The notes under the pieces were generated by a model. That model worked only from the letters and a program-made list of their open reading frames with translations. It was not told the origin of the DNA and ran no database searches. From NCBI GenBank assembly GCA_963642885.1, contig CAVIJI010000008.1:1-64000 (forward strand): DNA of 64,000 nt, in the 5' to 3' direction. Source of the stretch: UMGS1696 sp963642885 (lineage in GTDB: Bacteria; Bacillota; Clostridia; Oscillospirales; CAG-272). Within the stretch, counting starts at the first letter, position 1. The number at the start of each line of letters is the position of its first letter. The position numbers and the translations under genes are program-made. Positions 42,841 to 52,900 of the stretch are shown here, in pieces.

Positions 42841-43572
42841 ATGGCTGATACAATAGAATACATGCTGCAAACCGAAAGCGTTATTAAACAATATAAGCAA
42901 TACGATACGGTTATCACAGCCGTAAACAGAGTAAGCATTAAAGTCGAGCCCGGTGAGTTCGTTGCGATCATAGGTACATCGGGTTCAGGTAAATCTACGT
43001 TCCTTCATATATGTGCGGGCCTTGATTCAGCCGATGCGGGAAGAGTATTGATTCGCGGTCAGGATATCACAAAGATGTCAGCAGATGAACTCAGCCGTTT
43101 CCGCGGCATGAATATGGGATTCATCTTTCAGAGACATAACCTTATTCCGCAGTTCACCGCACTTGAAAACATACTCATCCCGACCATGATGTGCAACAAG
43201 TCCGAGCTTTCATATCAGGAAACGCTTCGACGCCTGGTTGAAACATTGCAGCTGACAGAACGACTCAATCACCTGCCGTCAGAGCTTTCCGGCGGTCAGC
43301 AGCAGAGAGTTGCCATTGCAAGAGCTCTTATTAATATGCCCGATATAGTATTTGCGGATGAGCCTACAGGAAACCTCGACAGAAACAATGCCGATGAAGT
43401 TTTAAAGCTTCTTCTCAAAACAAGAGAAGAAATGGGACAGACGCTTATCATGGTAACACATGACTTATCCATAGCGGATCATGCGGACCGTATCTTCCGC
43501 ATGGACAACGGTATTCTTTCGCTTGAAAGAGACTATATCGGCGGAACAAAGCGTACAATCAACGGTTATTAA
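42841..43572 (+). CDS. ABC transporter ATP-binding protein, LolD/MacB type
   Basis: ATPase partner of the FtsX-type permease upstream. The 243-residue protein has Walker A IGTSGSGKSTFLH, Q-loop IFQRHNLIPQ, signature LSGGQQQRVAIARAL, Walker B IVFADEPTGNLD and switch THDLSIADHA. DEPTGNLD and the FQxxxLIP pattern are typical of the LolD/BceA/MacB group rather than of importers. It has no membrane segment. AAAGGTCAGGA lies upstream of the ATG, and a terminator follows the gene. Confidence 0.94.
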   Translation: MADTIEYMLQTESVIKQYKQYDTVITAVNRVSIKVEPGEFVAIIGTSGSGKSTFLHICAGLDSADAGRVLIRGQDITKMSADELSRFRGMNMGFIFQRHNLIPQFTALENILIPTMMCNKSELSYQETLRRLVETLQLTERLNHLPSELSGGQQQRVAIARALINMPDIVFADEPTGNLDRNNADEVLKLLLKTREEMGQTLIMVTHDLSIADHADRIFRMDNGILSLERDYIGGTKRTINGY

Positions 43573-43579
43573 TTCCATA

Positions 43580-43628
43580 TAAAGACTCCGTATGTCTCGA
43601 TATAATGAGAGATATGGAGTTTTTCTTG
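43580..43628 (+). terminator. Intrinsic terminator after the ABC ATPase gene
   Basis: ACTCCGTATGTCTC (43585-43598) pairs with GAGAGATATGGAGT (43607-43620) with one or two mismatches, followed by TTTTCTT. Confidence 0.8.
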
Positions 43629-43668
43629 TAAATCAATACAACAATTCAAAAACACAAGGAATCGCACA

Positions 43669-45069
43669 ATGAAATCATCATCAAAATCAGTCTATGTTTG
43701 CAGCGAATGTGATTACCAGAGCTCGAAGTGGTTGGGTAAATGTCCGAGCTGCGGAGCTTGGAATACATTCGTCGAAGAAACATATCAGGTTTCACCTAAA
43801 TCGAGCTTATCAAAGAGTGCATCGGGTACTGTTAAGCTTGACAGAAATTACGAGCACGCTCAAAAATTCGGTGAATTTACTATGCCTGATTATCTGCGGC
43901 ACAGTACCGGCATAAGTGAGCTTGACCGTGTGCTCGGCGGAGGTATGGTCGAAGGATCGGTAGTATTACTTGCGGGTGAGCCGGGTATAGGCAAGTCCAC
44001 ATTACTTATGCAGTTATGCGGTCAGATCGGTAATTCATGTAACGTATTATATGTTTCCGGTGAAGAATCAAAAGTCCAGCTTAAGATGCGTGCAGACCGT
44101 TTAGGCGTAAACGCAGAATTCGTATATGTTCTTACCGCGACTGACATTTCGGAAATTACCGCAGAATTCGATAGACTCAAACCTGACGTTATGATTGTTG
44201 ACTCGATTCAAACCATATATACAGAGACATCTTCTTCGATGAGCGGAAGTGTCACGCAGGTTCGGGAATGTGCTTCGATTCTTATAGAACGTGCGAAAAG
44301 CAACGGTACATCGATAATAATTGTCGGACACGTCAATAAGGAAGGCGGTATTGCCGGACCTAAGGTACTTGAACACATGGTTGACGCTGTGTTGTACTTC
44401 GAAGGTGACCGACGCCAGCCTCACCGAATAATTCGTGCTATAAAAAATCGTTTCGGTTCGACTAATGAAATCGGAGTTTTCGAAATGTGCGAGGACGGTC
44501 TCGAAGAGGTCGCAAATCCGTCGGCTATGCTTCTCGAAGGCAGACCTATAGGTGTCAGCGGAAGCTGTGCCGTATGTATAATGGAAGGAAGCCGCCCGCT
44601 TATCGCGGAAATACAGGCTCTCGTTACACCCACGGTATTTCCCTCCCCCAGACGAACATCCAACGGTATAGACTATAATCGCATGTGTCTGCTTCTTGCC
44701 GTACTTGAAAAGAGACTCGGACTGAAATTTTCTGCTTGCGATGTTTATCTTAATGTAATAGGCGGCTTAAAGCTTGATGAACCATCGATAGATGCCGCTG
44801 CTTGCCTGGCTATGATATCCTCACTCAGAGATATACCTGTACCCGATAATGTAATTGCTTTCGGTGAGGTGGGTCTTTCGGGAGAATTCCGTTCTGTCGC
44901 TTCAATTGAGCAGAGAGTAAATGAAGCATATCGTTTAGGTTTTACGAAGATAGCACTGCCTAAACGTTCACATCTCAAAAATATTCCGGACGGAGTAGAG
45001 CTCGTTCACTTGGGAGGCATATACGATGCTTTGAGGCTTCTCTCCGAAGATAAAAAATCAAGCACTTGA
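43669..45069 (+). CDS. radA: DNA repair protein RadA (Sms)
   Basis: RecA-like helicase that helps process recombination intermediates. The 466-residue protein has the N-terminal C4 zinc finger (YVCSECDYQSSKWLGKCPSCGAW), Walker A LLAGEPGIGKSTLLMQ, Walker B VMIVDSIQTIY, the RadA-specific KNRFGSTNEIGVF, and a C-terminal Lon protease-like domain (DVYLNVIGGLKLDEPSIDAA, AFGEVGLSGEFR) without protease activity in the family. Complete. AAGGA precedes the ATG. hisS follows with its own promoter that overlaps the radA stop codon. Confidence 0.97.
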   Translation: MKSSSKSVYVCSECDYQSSKWLGKCPSCGAWNTFVEETYQVSPKSSLSKSASGTVKLDRNYEHAQKFGEFTMPDYLRHSTGISELDRVLGGGMVEGSVVLLAGEPGIGKSTLLMQLCGQIGNSCNVLYVSGEESKVQLKMRADRLGVNAEFVYVLTATDISEITAEFDRLKPDVMIVDSIQTIYTETSSSMSGSVTQVRECASILIERAKSNGTSIIIVGHVNKEGGIAGPKVLEHMVDAVLYFEGDRRQPHRIIRAIKNRFGSTNEIGVFEMCEDGLEEVANPSAMLLEGRPIGVSGSCAVCIMEGSRPLIAEIQALVTPTVFPSPRRTSNGIDYNRMCLLLAVLEKRLGLKFSACDVYLNVIGGLKLDEPSIDAAACLAMISSLRDIPVPDNVIAFGEVGLSGEFRSVASIEQRVNEAYRLGFTKIALPKRSHLKNIPDGVELVHLGGIYDALRLLSEDKKSST

Positions 45070-45094
45070 CAAAAATATTAAAATGTTGTAGAAT
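45066..45094 (+). promoter_or_regulatory. Promoter of hisS
   Basis: TTGACA at 45066-45071, overlapping the radA stop codon, 17-base spacer, TAGAAT at 45089-45094. The leader is short (about 25 bases), so there is no T-box for hisS. Confidence 0.82.
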
Positions 45095-45125
45095 GTATTA
45101 TTAAATCATCAAAGGAAACATTACA

Positions 45126-46370
45126 ATGAAAATAACACCTGTAAAAGGCACTTCGGATTACCTTCCGAATGAAGTTCTCATACGCGACTATCTCCAGAAC
45201 AGCATTCTCGAAACATATCGTTCGTGCGGCTTCGAGAGAATATCAACACCTATAATCGAAGACATCGAAAATCTCGATAAAAGCGACGGCGGTGAAAATC
45301 TCAACTTAATATTTAAAATCATGAAGCGCGGCGAGAAGCTCGAAGAAGCTCTTTCGTCTGATAATGTTAATGAAAAAGAAATAGCCGACATGGGTTTGAG
45401 ATACGACCTCACTCTTCCTCTGACACGCTACTACTCCAATAACCGTGCCAAGCTGCAAAACCCTTTCAAAGTTATTCAGATTGACAGAGTATATCGTGCG
45501 GAACGCCCGCAGAAAGGCAGAATGCGCGAGTTTTACCAGTGCGATATCGATATAATCGGCTCGGATTCATGGACAGCTGAAGTCGAACTCATCACCACTA
45601 CCGCAAAAGCACTCCACAACATCGGCTTCACCCGTTTCGGAATAAGGATTAACGACCGCAGACTGCTCAAGGCCATTATAATGGGCGCGGGATTTTCCGA
45701 AGCTGACTGTGACTCGATATGCATTTCACTCGACAAACTCGACAAGATAGACTTTGACGGAGTCAAAAACGAACTCCTTGAAAAAGGATTCGACCGCAAT
45801 AAAACAGAAACATTGATAAGCTCTATAAGTGTTTCTCCGTTCACGCTCGATGATGCTGAAAAGCTCTGCGGCAAGCTCGATTGTATCGACAATCTCAGAC
45901 ACATCATGGATGCCGCAAATTCTCTCGCCGACGGATTCGAGGTAACATATGATATGACACTCGTACGCGGTCAGGGTTACTACACCGGCACCGTATTCGA
46001 AATTTCGAGTCCCGATTTCAAGGGTGCTATCGGCGGCGGCGGAAGATATGACAACCTTATAGGTAAATTCCTCGGTGAAAGCATTCCGGCTGTAGGTTTT
46101 TCAATCGGCTTCGAGCGGCTTTGCGCTATTCTTCTCGAACAGAATTATAAAATTCCCACTCAGAAGAAAAAATTTGCCGTTATCTACAATGACGATGAAT
46201 TCATTGATGCTCTTAAGTATGCGGATTCTCTTCGCGGTGAATATGATGTCACGCTTTGTCAATCCGTCAAAAAGCTCGGTAAACTTTTCTCAAAGCTTGA
46301 AGAAAACGGTTTCTGCGGCTGTCGCGTAATGTCACAGGAAGAAGTTAAGTATTTCGAAAATAAAATTTAA
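45126..46370 (+). CDS. hisS: Histidyl-tRNA synthetase
   Basis: Charges tRNA-His. The 414-residue class II enzyme has motif 1 region KGTSDYLPNEV, motif 2 FKVIQIDRVYRAERPQKGR with REFYQCDIDIIG, the histidine-binding loop LVRGQGYYTGTVFEI, motif 3 SIPAVGFSIGFERLCAIL, and a C-terminal anticodon-binding domain. The histidine loop is normally LVRGLDYYTRTVFE; RGQGYYTG is a variant also seen in some HisRS, and with motif 2 catalytic residues intact I call it a true synthetase rather than the HisZ paralogue. Confidence 0.92.
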   Translation: MKITPVKGTSDYLPNEVLIRDYLQNSILETYRSCGFERISTPIIEDIENLDKSDGGENLNLIFKIMKRGEKLEEALSSDNVNEKEIADMGLRYDLTLPLTRYYSNNRAKLQNPFKVIQIDRVYRAERPQKGRMREFYQCDIDIIGSDSWTAEVELITTTAKALHNIGFTRFGIRINDRRLLKAIIMGAGFSEADCDSICISLDKLDKIDFDGVKNELLEKGFDRNKTETLISSISVSPFTLDDAEKLCGKLDCIDNLRHIMDAANSLADGFEVTYDMTLVRGQGYYTGTVFEISSPDFKGAIGGGGRYDNLIGKFLGESIPAVGFSIGFERLCAILLEQNYKIPTQKKKFAVIYNDDEFIDALKYADSLRGEYDVTLCQSVKKLGKLFSKLEENGFCGCRVMSQEEVKYFENKI

Positions 46371-46378
46371 ATTTGCTA

Positions 46379-46407
46379 TTGACATTTTTGGTAATCAGTG
46401 ATATCAT
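46379..46407 (+). promoter_or_regulatory. Promoter of the T-box/acyl-CoA ligase transcript
   Basis: TTGACA at 46379-46384, 17-base spacer, TATCAT at 46402-46407. Confidence 0.82.
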
Positions 46408-46413
46408 ATACAT

Positions 46414-46704
46414 ATGTTTACAATGCGATGATGGAAAAAAAGTAGCATGAGGTACTCTGCAGAGAGTCGGTGGTTGGTGAAAACCGATGAAGTTAACTTG
46501 TGTGAATACATTTCCGTAGCAGCACACCGAAGGGTTGAATATCTTGTATAACCTGTGTAGGCTGTGACGTCTGATATACGTTACAATATCGGGGCATTAT
46601 TTATTAAGTGCCTGCTGAGGCTGTACTTGTAAAAGTGCGGTAAATTGAGGTGGTAACACGGTACATCCGTCCTCTGCTTGATTAGTCGGCAGAGGACTTT
46701 TTTT
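46414..46704 (+). promoter_or_regulatory. T-box leader with intrinsic terminator
   Basis: Stem I begins with GATGATGGAAA and the AGTA loop-E strand (46441-46444); its apical part has AGAGAG and GGTTGGTGAAAACC; the 3' side has GAATACA and TTTCCGTAGC, which closes the stem. The antiterminator is GAGG-TGGTAAC-ACGG-TACAT-CCGT-CCTC (46647-46674), with both helices perfect and a bulge one base off the TGGNACC consensus. The competing terminator is GTCCTCTGC (46669-46677) with GCAGAGGAC (46689-46697), then seven T. Bulge TGGT fits a tRNA with discriminator A. The specifier is ACA (Thr, 46508-46510) if read in the register that gives Asn in the asnB T-box of this window, or UAC (Tyr, 46507-46509) one base earlier. 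Confidence 0.9.
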
Positions 46705-46741
46705 GTTCTCCGCCGATCTAAGAATCATTTCTTATTTTAGA

Positions 46742-46783
46742 AGGAGGCATAGCCGTACACATAGCAGTACGGCTGAGATTATG
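46742..46783 (+). promoter_or_regulatory. SD separated from the start codon by a hairpin
   Basis: AAGGAGG (46741-46747) is 33 bases before the only plausible ATG (46781). AGCCGTAC (46751-46758) and GTACGGCT (46767-46774) between them form a perfect 8-bp hairpin. With the hairpin folded, nine unpaired bases remain between SD and ATG, a normal distance. Confidence 0.6.
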
Positions 46784-48415
46784 GTAATTACCGATCTTCT
46801 CGAAAAAAATGCAAAGCTGTATCCTGATGAAGTGGCATTGGTGGAAATAAACCCCGCAAATCAGCCCGATGTTAATATTACCTGGCGTGAGTATTCATTA
46901 ATCGAAGCGACACCGGGTGAAAAATACCGCCGTGAAATGACATGGAAAGAATTCGATACGAAAGCAAATCGTTTTGCGAATCTGCTGAAAACACGTGGTG
47001 TTGAAAAGGGCGACAAGGTTGCCATTTTACTGATGAACTGTCTTGAATGGCTTCCGATTTATTTCGGAATACTCAAAACAGGTGCTCTTGCGGTTCCGAT
47101 GAACTATCGTTACTCTTCAGATGAAATCAAGTACTGTACCGAATTAGCCGATGTATCCGTTCTTGTTTTCGGTCCGGAATTCACAGAACGTGTATCCACG
47201 GTATTCCTCGATATGCCGCTTGTCAAGGATTACTTTTTTGTAGGTAAAAATCCGCCCGAATTCGCGGGAAGTTATGACAAGCTTGTTACATACTGCTCAT
47301 CAACAGCTCCCGCTGTCGATTTGAGTGAGGACGACGATGCTGCGATTTATTTTTCATCAGGTACTACAGGATTTCCTAAGGCTATACTTCATGCCCATCG
47401 TTCTTTAATCAATTCATGTCGTACCGAACAGAATCATCATGGTCAAACCAGAAATGATGTTTTCTTATGTATACCTCCGCTTTATCATACAGGTGCTAAG
47501 ATGCATTGGTTCGGCAGTTTAATCAGCGGAAGCCGTGCCGTAATTCTCAAAGGTGTATCTCCCGAGTGGATACTGCGTACCATATCAAACGAAAAAGCTA
47601 CGATTGTTTGGCTTCTTGTTCCGTGGGCTCAAGATATACTCGATGCCATTGACAGAGGCGACATTAAGCTCGAAGATTACCGTCTGTCGCAGTGGAGACT
47701 CATGCACATAGGAGCACAGCCCGTACCGCCGTCACTTATTAAACGTTGGAAAGCGATTTTCCCTCATCATCAATATGACACGAATTACGGTTTGTCCGAA
47801 TCTATCGGCCCAGGATGTGTTCATCTCGGAGTTGACAATATCGACAAGGTTGGTGCCATAGGAGTTCCCGGTTACCTTTGGGAAGCTGACATTGTAGGAT
47901 CCGACGGACACAGCTGTGCTGACGAAGAAGTCGGTGAATTGATTGTAAAAGGCCCCGGTGTGATGAAATGTTACTATAAAAACGAGACCGCTACAAACGA
48001 GATTCTGAAAAACGGTTGGCTATATACGGGTGATATGGCCAAGCGTGACAGCGAAGGATTTATTTACCTTGTAGACCGTAAAAAAGATGTAGTTATCACC
48101 GGCGGTGAAAATCTTTATCCCGTACAAATCGAAGATTATTTAAGACAAAACGATAAAATCAAAGATGTGGCTGTCATCGGGCTGCCCGACACGCGGCTCG
48201 GTGAAATAGCGGCGGCAATAATTGAGCTTAAACCCGACGTCACCGCTACCGAAGACGAAATTAATGAATTCTGTCTCGGTCTGCCGCGCTACAAACGCCC
48301 GAAAAAGATTATTTTCGCGGACGTTCCACGCAATCCCACAGGCAAAATAGAAAAACCTAAGCTCAGAGAGATGTATTGCGGTGTTTCTCTTGTTGAAGCT
48401 CAAACAACAAGATAA
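46781..48415 (+). CDS. AMP-forming acyl-CoA ligase/synthetase (class I adenylate-forming enzyme)
   Basis: Activates a carboxylic acid with ATP and transfers it to CoA. The 544-residue protein has the AMP-binding loop IYFSSGTTGFPKAILHAH, the YGLSES motif (A5), GWLYTGD (A7) and the hinge DRKKDVVITGGENLYP (A8), and the catalytic Lys in NPTGKIEKPKL (A10), so it should be active. It resembles the FadD/long- or medium-chain acyl-CoA synthetase group more than acetyl-CoA synthetase; the substrate is unknown. No beta-oxidation genes are adjacent. Unusual for such an enzyme, it is controlled by a T-box. I set the start at ATG 46781; the frame is open back into the terminator but has no other start with an SD. 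Confidence 0.88.
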   Translation: MVITDLLEKNAKLYPDEVALVEINPANQPDVNITWREYSLIEATPGEKYRREMTWKEFDTKANRFANLLKTRGVEKGDKVAILLMNCLEWLPIYFGILKTGALAVPMNYRYSSDEIKYCTELADVSVLVFGPEFTERVSTVFLDMPLVKDYFFVGKNPPEFAGSYDKLVTYCSSTAPAVDLSEDDDAAIYFSSGTTGFPKAILHAHRSLINSCRTEQNHHGQTRNDVFLCIPPLYHTGAKMHWFGSLISGSRAVILKGVSPEWILRTISNEKATIVWLLVPWAQDILDAIDRGDIKLEDYRLSQWRLMHIGAQPVPPSLIKRWKAIFPHHQYDTNYGLSESIGPGCVHLGVDNIDKVGAIGVPGYLWEADIVGSDGHSCADEEVGELIVKGPGVMKCYYKNETATNEILKNGWLYTGDMAKRDSEGFIYLVDRKKDVVITGGENLYPVQIEDYLRQNDKIKDVAVIGLPDTRLGEIAAAIIELKPDVTATEDEINEFCLGLPRYKRPKKIIFADVPRNPTGKIEKPKLREMYCGVSLVEAQTTR

Positions 48416-48425
48416 ATTATCTATA

Positions 48426-48488
48426 TAAAACAGCAACCCTCACAGGTGATGTACTGTACGTACACCGCTCGTGAGGGTTTTGTTATAT
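48426..48488. terminator. Bidirectional terminator between the ligase gene and gltD
   Basis: AACCCTCAC (48435-48443) pairs with GTGAGGGTT (48471-48479), with an inner GGTG/CACC and GTAC stems, flanked by T/A tracts in both directions. Confidence 0.88.
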
Positions 48489-49970
48489 TTATTCCATGTT
48501 GCTGTATTCCATAAGATACTCATCAACCTCGACGGCACATGCCCTTCCCTCGGCTATCGCCCATACTACCAACGATTGCCCGCGATGAGCGTCTCCTGCG
48601 GTAAACACCTTAGGTACCGATGTTGAATACTTTCCGCTGTCACTGATAAGACAACCACGTGCATTTTTTTGAACTCCGAAAGCCTCTGCAACATAGCTCT
48701 CACATCCCACAAAACCTGCGGCAATGAGTAAAAGATCACACGGTATTGTTTCCTCGCTTCCGCTAACCTCTTCCATAATTGTCCTGCCGCTTGATTCGTC
48801 CCTTTTCATATTGAGCTTAACAGTCCGCAAAGCCGATATGTGCCCGTTTTCATCGGATAATATCTCCTTAACCGTTGTCTCATATATTCTCGGATCACGA
48901 CCGAATACAACAGCCGCTTCTTCCTGCCCATAGTCATTCTTACAGATTCGCGGCCATTGCGGCCATGGATTACCGTCGGTACGTTTATCGGGCAGTTTTT
49001 TCATCATTTCAAGCTGAACGACAGATGCGCATTTTTGCCGTATAGCGGTTCCGACACAATCATTTCCCGTGTCTCCGCCGCCTATTACAACAACATTCTT
49101 TCCGAACGCATCAATACCGAAATTTTCTCTGTCACCTATGATTTTTTCGGTCGCGGATGTGAGATAATCTACGGCGAAATATATACCTTCCGAATTTCTG
49201 CCCGGTACACTGATATCTCTTGCGGTTTTTGCACCGCAAGAAAGTACTACAGCATCGTAATCGCTAAGTATATCGGAAGCAGAAACATTAACGCCGACAT
49301 TGGCACCGCATATAAATTCGACACCTTCTTCACGCATCATATTGACACGTCTCTCGATGACACTCTTATCCAATTTCATATTGGGAATGCCGTACATCAA
49401 TAGTCCGCCGGGCTTAGCTGCTCGCTCAAATACCGTGACCGAGTGTCCTCTTTTATTAAGTCTTTCGGCAACAGTCAGACCCGCAGGACCCGAACCGATT
49501 ACGGCTACTTTCTTACCGCTTCGAACTTTCGGAATCTCGGGCTTTATCCATCCGTTTTTATAACCTTCTTCTATAACGGCAAGCTCGTTGTCGTGGATGG
49601 TAACAGCATCTCCGTTCATCCCGCATGTACATGCGGCTTCGCATAAAGCCGGGCACACACGTCCCGTGAATTCGGGAAAGTCATTGGTCTTCAACAGTCT
49701 TTTCAATGCCTCCTGCCAATCTCCGTTGTATACAGCATCATTCCACTCGGGAATTAAATTGTGCAAAGGACATCCGCTGAACATCCCACCGTATAAAGTA
49801 CCGGATTGACAGAACGGTACCCCGCAATTCATACATCTCGAAGCCTGTTCACGACGCTGTACCGAATCCAAAATAGCGTGAAATTCGTTGAAATTATTAA
49901 TTCGTTCCGACACAGGAATACATGGAGATGATATTCTGTTAAACTCTAAAAATCCCGTAGGTTTTCCCAT
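48489..49970 (-). CDS. gltD: Glutamate synthase, small (beta) subunit
   Basis: NADPH-oxidising subunit of GOGAT that passes electrons to GltB. The 493-residue protein has the N-terminal cysteine clusters for two [4Fe-4S] centres (CMNCGVPFC and CPALCEAACTC), the FAD-binding AVIGSGPAGLTVAERLNKRGHSV, the NADPH-binding VVVIGGGDTGNDCVGTA and the closing VFTAGDAHRGQSLVVWAIAEGR. Complete. It follows gltB by 13 bases. GAGGAGA precedes the ATG. Confidence 0.97.
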   Translation of the reverse strand: MGKPTGFLEFNRISSPCIPVSERINNFNEFHAILDSVQRREQASRCMNCGVPFCQSGTLYGGMFSGCPLHNLIPEWNDAVYNGDWQEALKRLLKTNDFPEFTGRVCPALCEAACTCGMNGDAVTIHDNELAVIEEGYKNGWIKPEIPKVRSGKKVAVIGSGPAGLTVAERLNKRGHSVTVFERAAKPGGLLMYGIPNMKLDKSVIERRVNMMREEGVEFICGANVGVNVSASDILSDYDAVVLSCGAKTARDISVPGRNSEGIYFAVDYLTSATEKIIGDRENFGIDAFGKNVVVIGGGDTGNDCVGTAIRQKCASVVQLEMMKKLPDKRTDGNPWPQWPRICKNDYGQEEAAVVFGRDPRIYETTVKEILSDENGHISALRTVKLNMKRDESSGRTIMEEVSGSEETIPCDLLLIAAGFVGCESYVAEAFGVQKNARGCLISDSGKYSTSVPKVFTAGDAHRGQSLVVWAIAEGRACAVEVDEYLMEYSNME

Positions 49971-49983
49971 AATTTATCTCCTC

Positions 49984-52900
49984 TTATTTAATAGTTTCGG
50001 CAAGATAAAATGCTTTTAATTTAGCCTGTTCATAAGGAATCCCCTTCTCCTCGAGTTTTCCTATGCATATCATCATTTTACGATAATCCTCGGGTATAAT
50101 TTTTTTGAAATTCGGTAAAAACTCATCAAAGTGTTCGAGTACTTTTTTTCCTAAAGCTGAACCTGTCTCCGCAACATGATTAGCAATCAATTTTTTCAGT
50201 TCATCGGCATCATGCTGCTCCGTTATCTCTGTCATCGTCACCATTTGTTTGTTCAGCTTAAGGTATAAATCGTGATCCGTATCGAGAACATACGCTATAC
50301 CACCGCTCATTCCGGCCGCGAAATTTTTACCTGTTTTTCCCAAAATCACAGCGCAGCCACCTGTCATATATTCACATCCGTGATCTCCGCAGCCTTCGAC
50401 TACGGCAACAGCACCCGAATTCCTTACGCAGAATCTCTCACCTGCGATACCGTTAATATACGCCTCACCGCTTGTGGCTCCGTATAACGCAACATTACCT
50501 ATAATAATATTTTTTTCTGCCGCAAAGCTCGAACCATCTTCGGGTTTTACCGTAAGTTTTCCCCCGGATAAACCTTTTCCGAAGTAATCGTTTGAATCAC
50601 CTTTAAGCTTGATTGTCAAACCCTTCGGCAGGAATGCTCCGAATGATTGACCGCCACCGCCGTTTGCATTTATGATATATGTGTCGTCTGTTAAAGTATT
50701 TCCGAATCTTTTTGTAATAACAGAGCCGAGTATGGTCCCGAAAGTGCGGTTCGTACTTGATACCTTAATGTTTGTTTCATGTTTTCGGTTGCTCATGAAA
50801 TATTTTTCGAATTCGGGAATCAAAATCGATTCGTCTATTGTTTTTTCGAGTTCGAAATTATACTTTGCGCTGTTATCAAAATGATAATATCTTCCGTTGC
50901 TCTCCCCCATAAGGCTCGTTAAATCAATCGTTTCAGCACGATGAGTTATCAGCTTGCTGCGGACACGTATTTTTTCGGTATGTCCCACAAGTTCGTTAAC
51001 GGTATGAACTCCGAGCTTTGCCATGATTTCACGCAGCTCTTCGGCGATAAATTTCATAAAATTCATAACATATTCGGGCTTTCCGCAAAAACGCTTTCTG
51101 AGCTCGGGATTTTGCGTTGCTATACCTACGGGACATGTATCGAGATTGCACACACGCATCATTACGCAGCCCATCGAAACAAGCGGTGCGGTAGCGAATC
51201 CGAATTCTTCGGCGCCGAGTATGCAAGCTATGGCTACATCTCTTCCGCTCATCAGTTTTCCGTCTGTTTCAAGTCTTACTCTTTCCCTCAGTCCGTTTTT
51301 TACAAGTGTTTGATGAGCTTCCGCAAGTCCCAATTCCCACGGTAAACCCGCATTATGTATAGAGCTTCGCGGAGCGGCACCTGTTCCGCCGTCGTATCCC
51401 GAAATCAGAACCACTTCTGCTCCTGCCTTCGCTACGCCTGACGCTATTGTACCGACTCCCGCTTCCGATACAAGCTTTACCGATATGCTCGCGTCACGAT
51501 TAGCGTTTTTTAAATCAAATATCAATTGTGCAAGATCTTCTATCGAATATATATCATGATGCGGCGGAGGTGAAATCAGTGAAACACCTGGTGTAGAGTA
51601 ACGTGTTTCCGCAATCCACGGATAAACCTTTTTTCCGGGTAAATGTCCCCCTTCTCCGGGCTTAGCGCCTTGTGCCATTTTTATCTGTATTTCCTTTGCG
51701 CTGCATAAATATTCGCTTGTCACTCCGAATCTTCCCGATGCAACCTGCTTTATGGCACTGTTTTTAATTGTCCCGAATCTTGCGGGATTTTCACCGCCCT
51801 CTCCCGAATTTGATTTACCTCCGAGTGTATTCATGGCTATAGCCATGCATTCATGGGCTTCCTGCGATATCGAACCGTATGACATTGCACCCGTTTTAAA
51901 TCTCTTGACTATTTCGGAAACAGGTTCGACCTCATCAAGCGGTATTCCTCCGTTTTCATCCCATACAAACTCCAAAAGGCCACGTAATGTATGAGGCTTT
52001 CTTTCGTCATCAACCGCAGCGGTATATTCTTTAAATCTTTCGTATGAACCTGTGTGAGTAGCTTCGCGAAGTGCTATGATTGTCTGAGGGTTATACATAT
52101 GATCCTCGGCATTATTATTCGAACGAAGCTTATGTATTCCCGCGCTGTCCGCTGTAGTATCAACACCGAGTCCGAGAGGGTCAAATGCGTGATTATGGCG
52201 CCACTCTACACCCTCGTTTATCTCCGCAAGACCTATACCCTCAACAGGACTTACAGTATTCGTGAAATACTTGTCGGTGACTGATTTACATATGCCCACA
52301 GCTTCGAATATCTGTGCCGATTGATATGACTGAAGTGTCGATATACCCATTTTAGATGCTATTTTAACTATACCGTGAAGGATGGCGTTGTTATAATCTT
52401 CTATGGCAGTGTGATAATCCTTATCAAGTCTGCCGCTGTCGATAAGCGAAGCAACACACTCCTGTGCAAGATACGGATTTATCGCACGTGCTCCGTAACC
52501 GAGCAATGTCGCAAAATGATGTACATCTCTCGGCTCACCGCTTTCAAGAATTATGGAAACCGATGTACGCTTTTTGGTTCGAATGAGGTACTGCTCCATT
52601 GCGGAAACAGCCAGAAGTGACGGTATTGCGACATGATTTTCGTCTATACCTCTGTCTGATAAAATCAAAATATTGGCTCCGTCACGGTATTCTCTGTCGC
52701 ATTCAACGAAAAGTCTGTCTAATGCTTTTTCCAAAGAAGTATTCTTATAATACAGCAATGATACCGTAGATACTTTAAATCCCGATTTGTTCATAGAGCG
52801 TATCTTCATTAAATCTACGGACGTCAGTATCGGATTGTTAATCTGAAGCACACTGCAGTTATCGGGCTTTTCTTCCAGTAAATTTCCATCTGAACCGACA

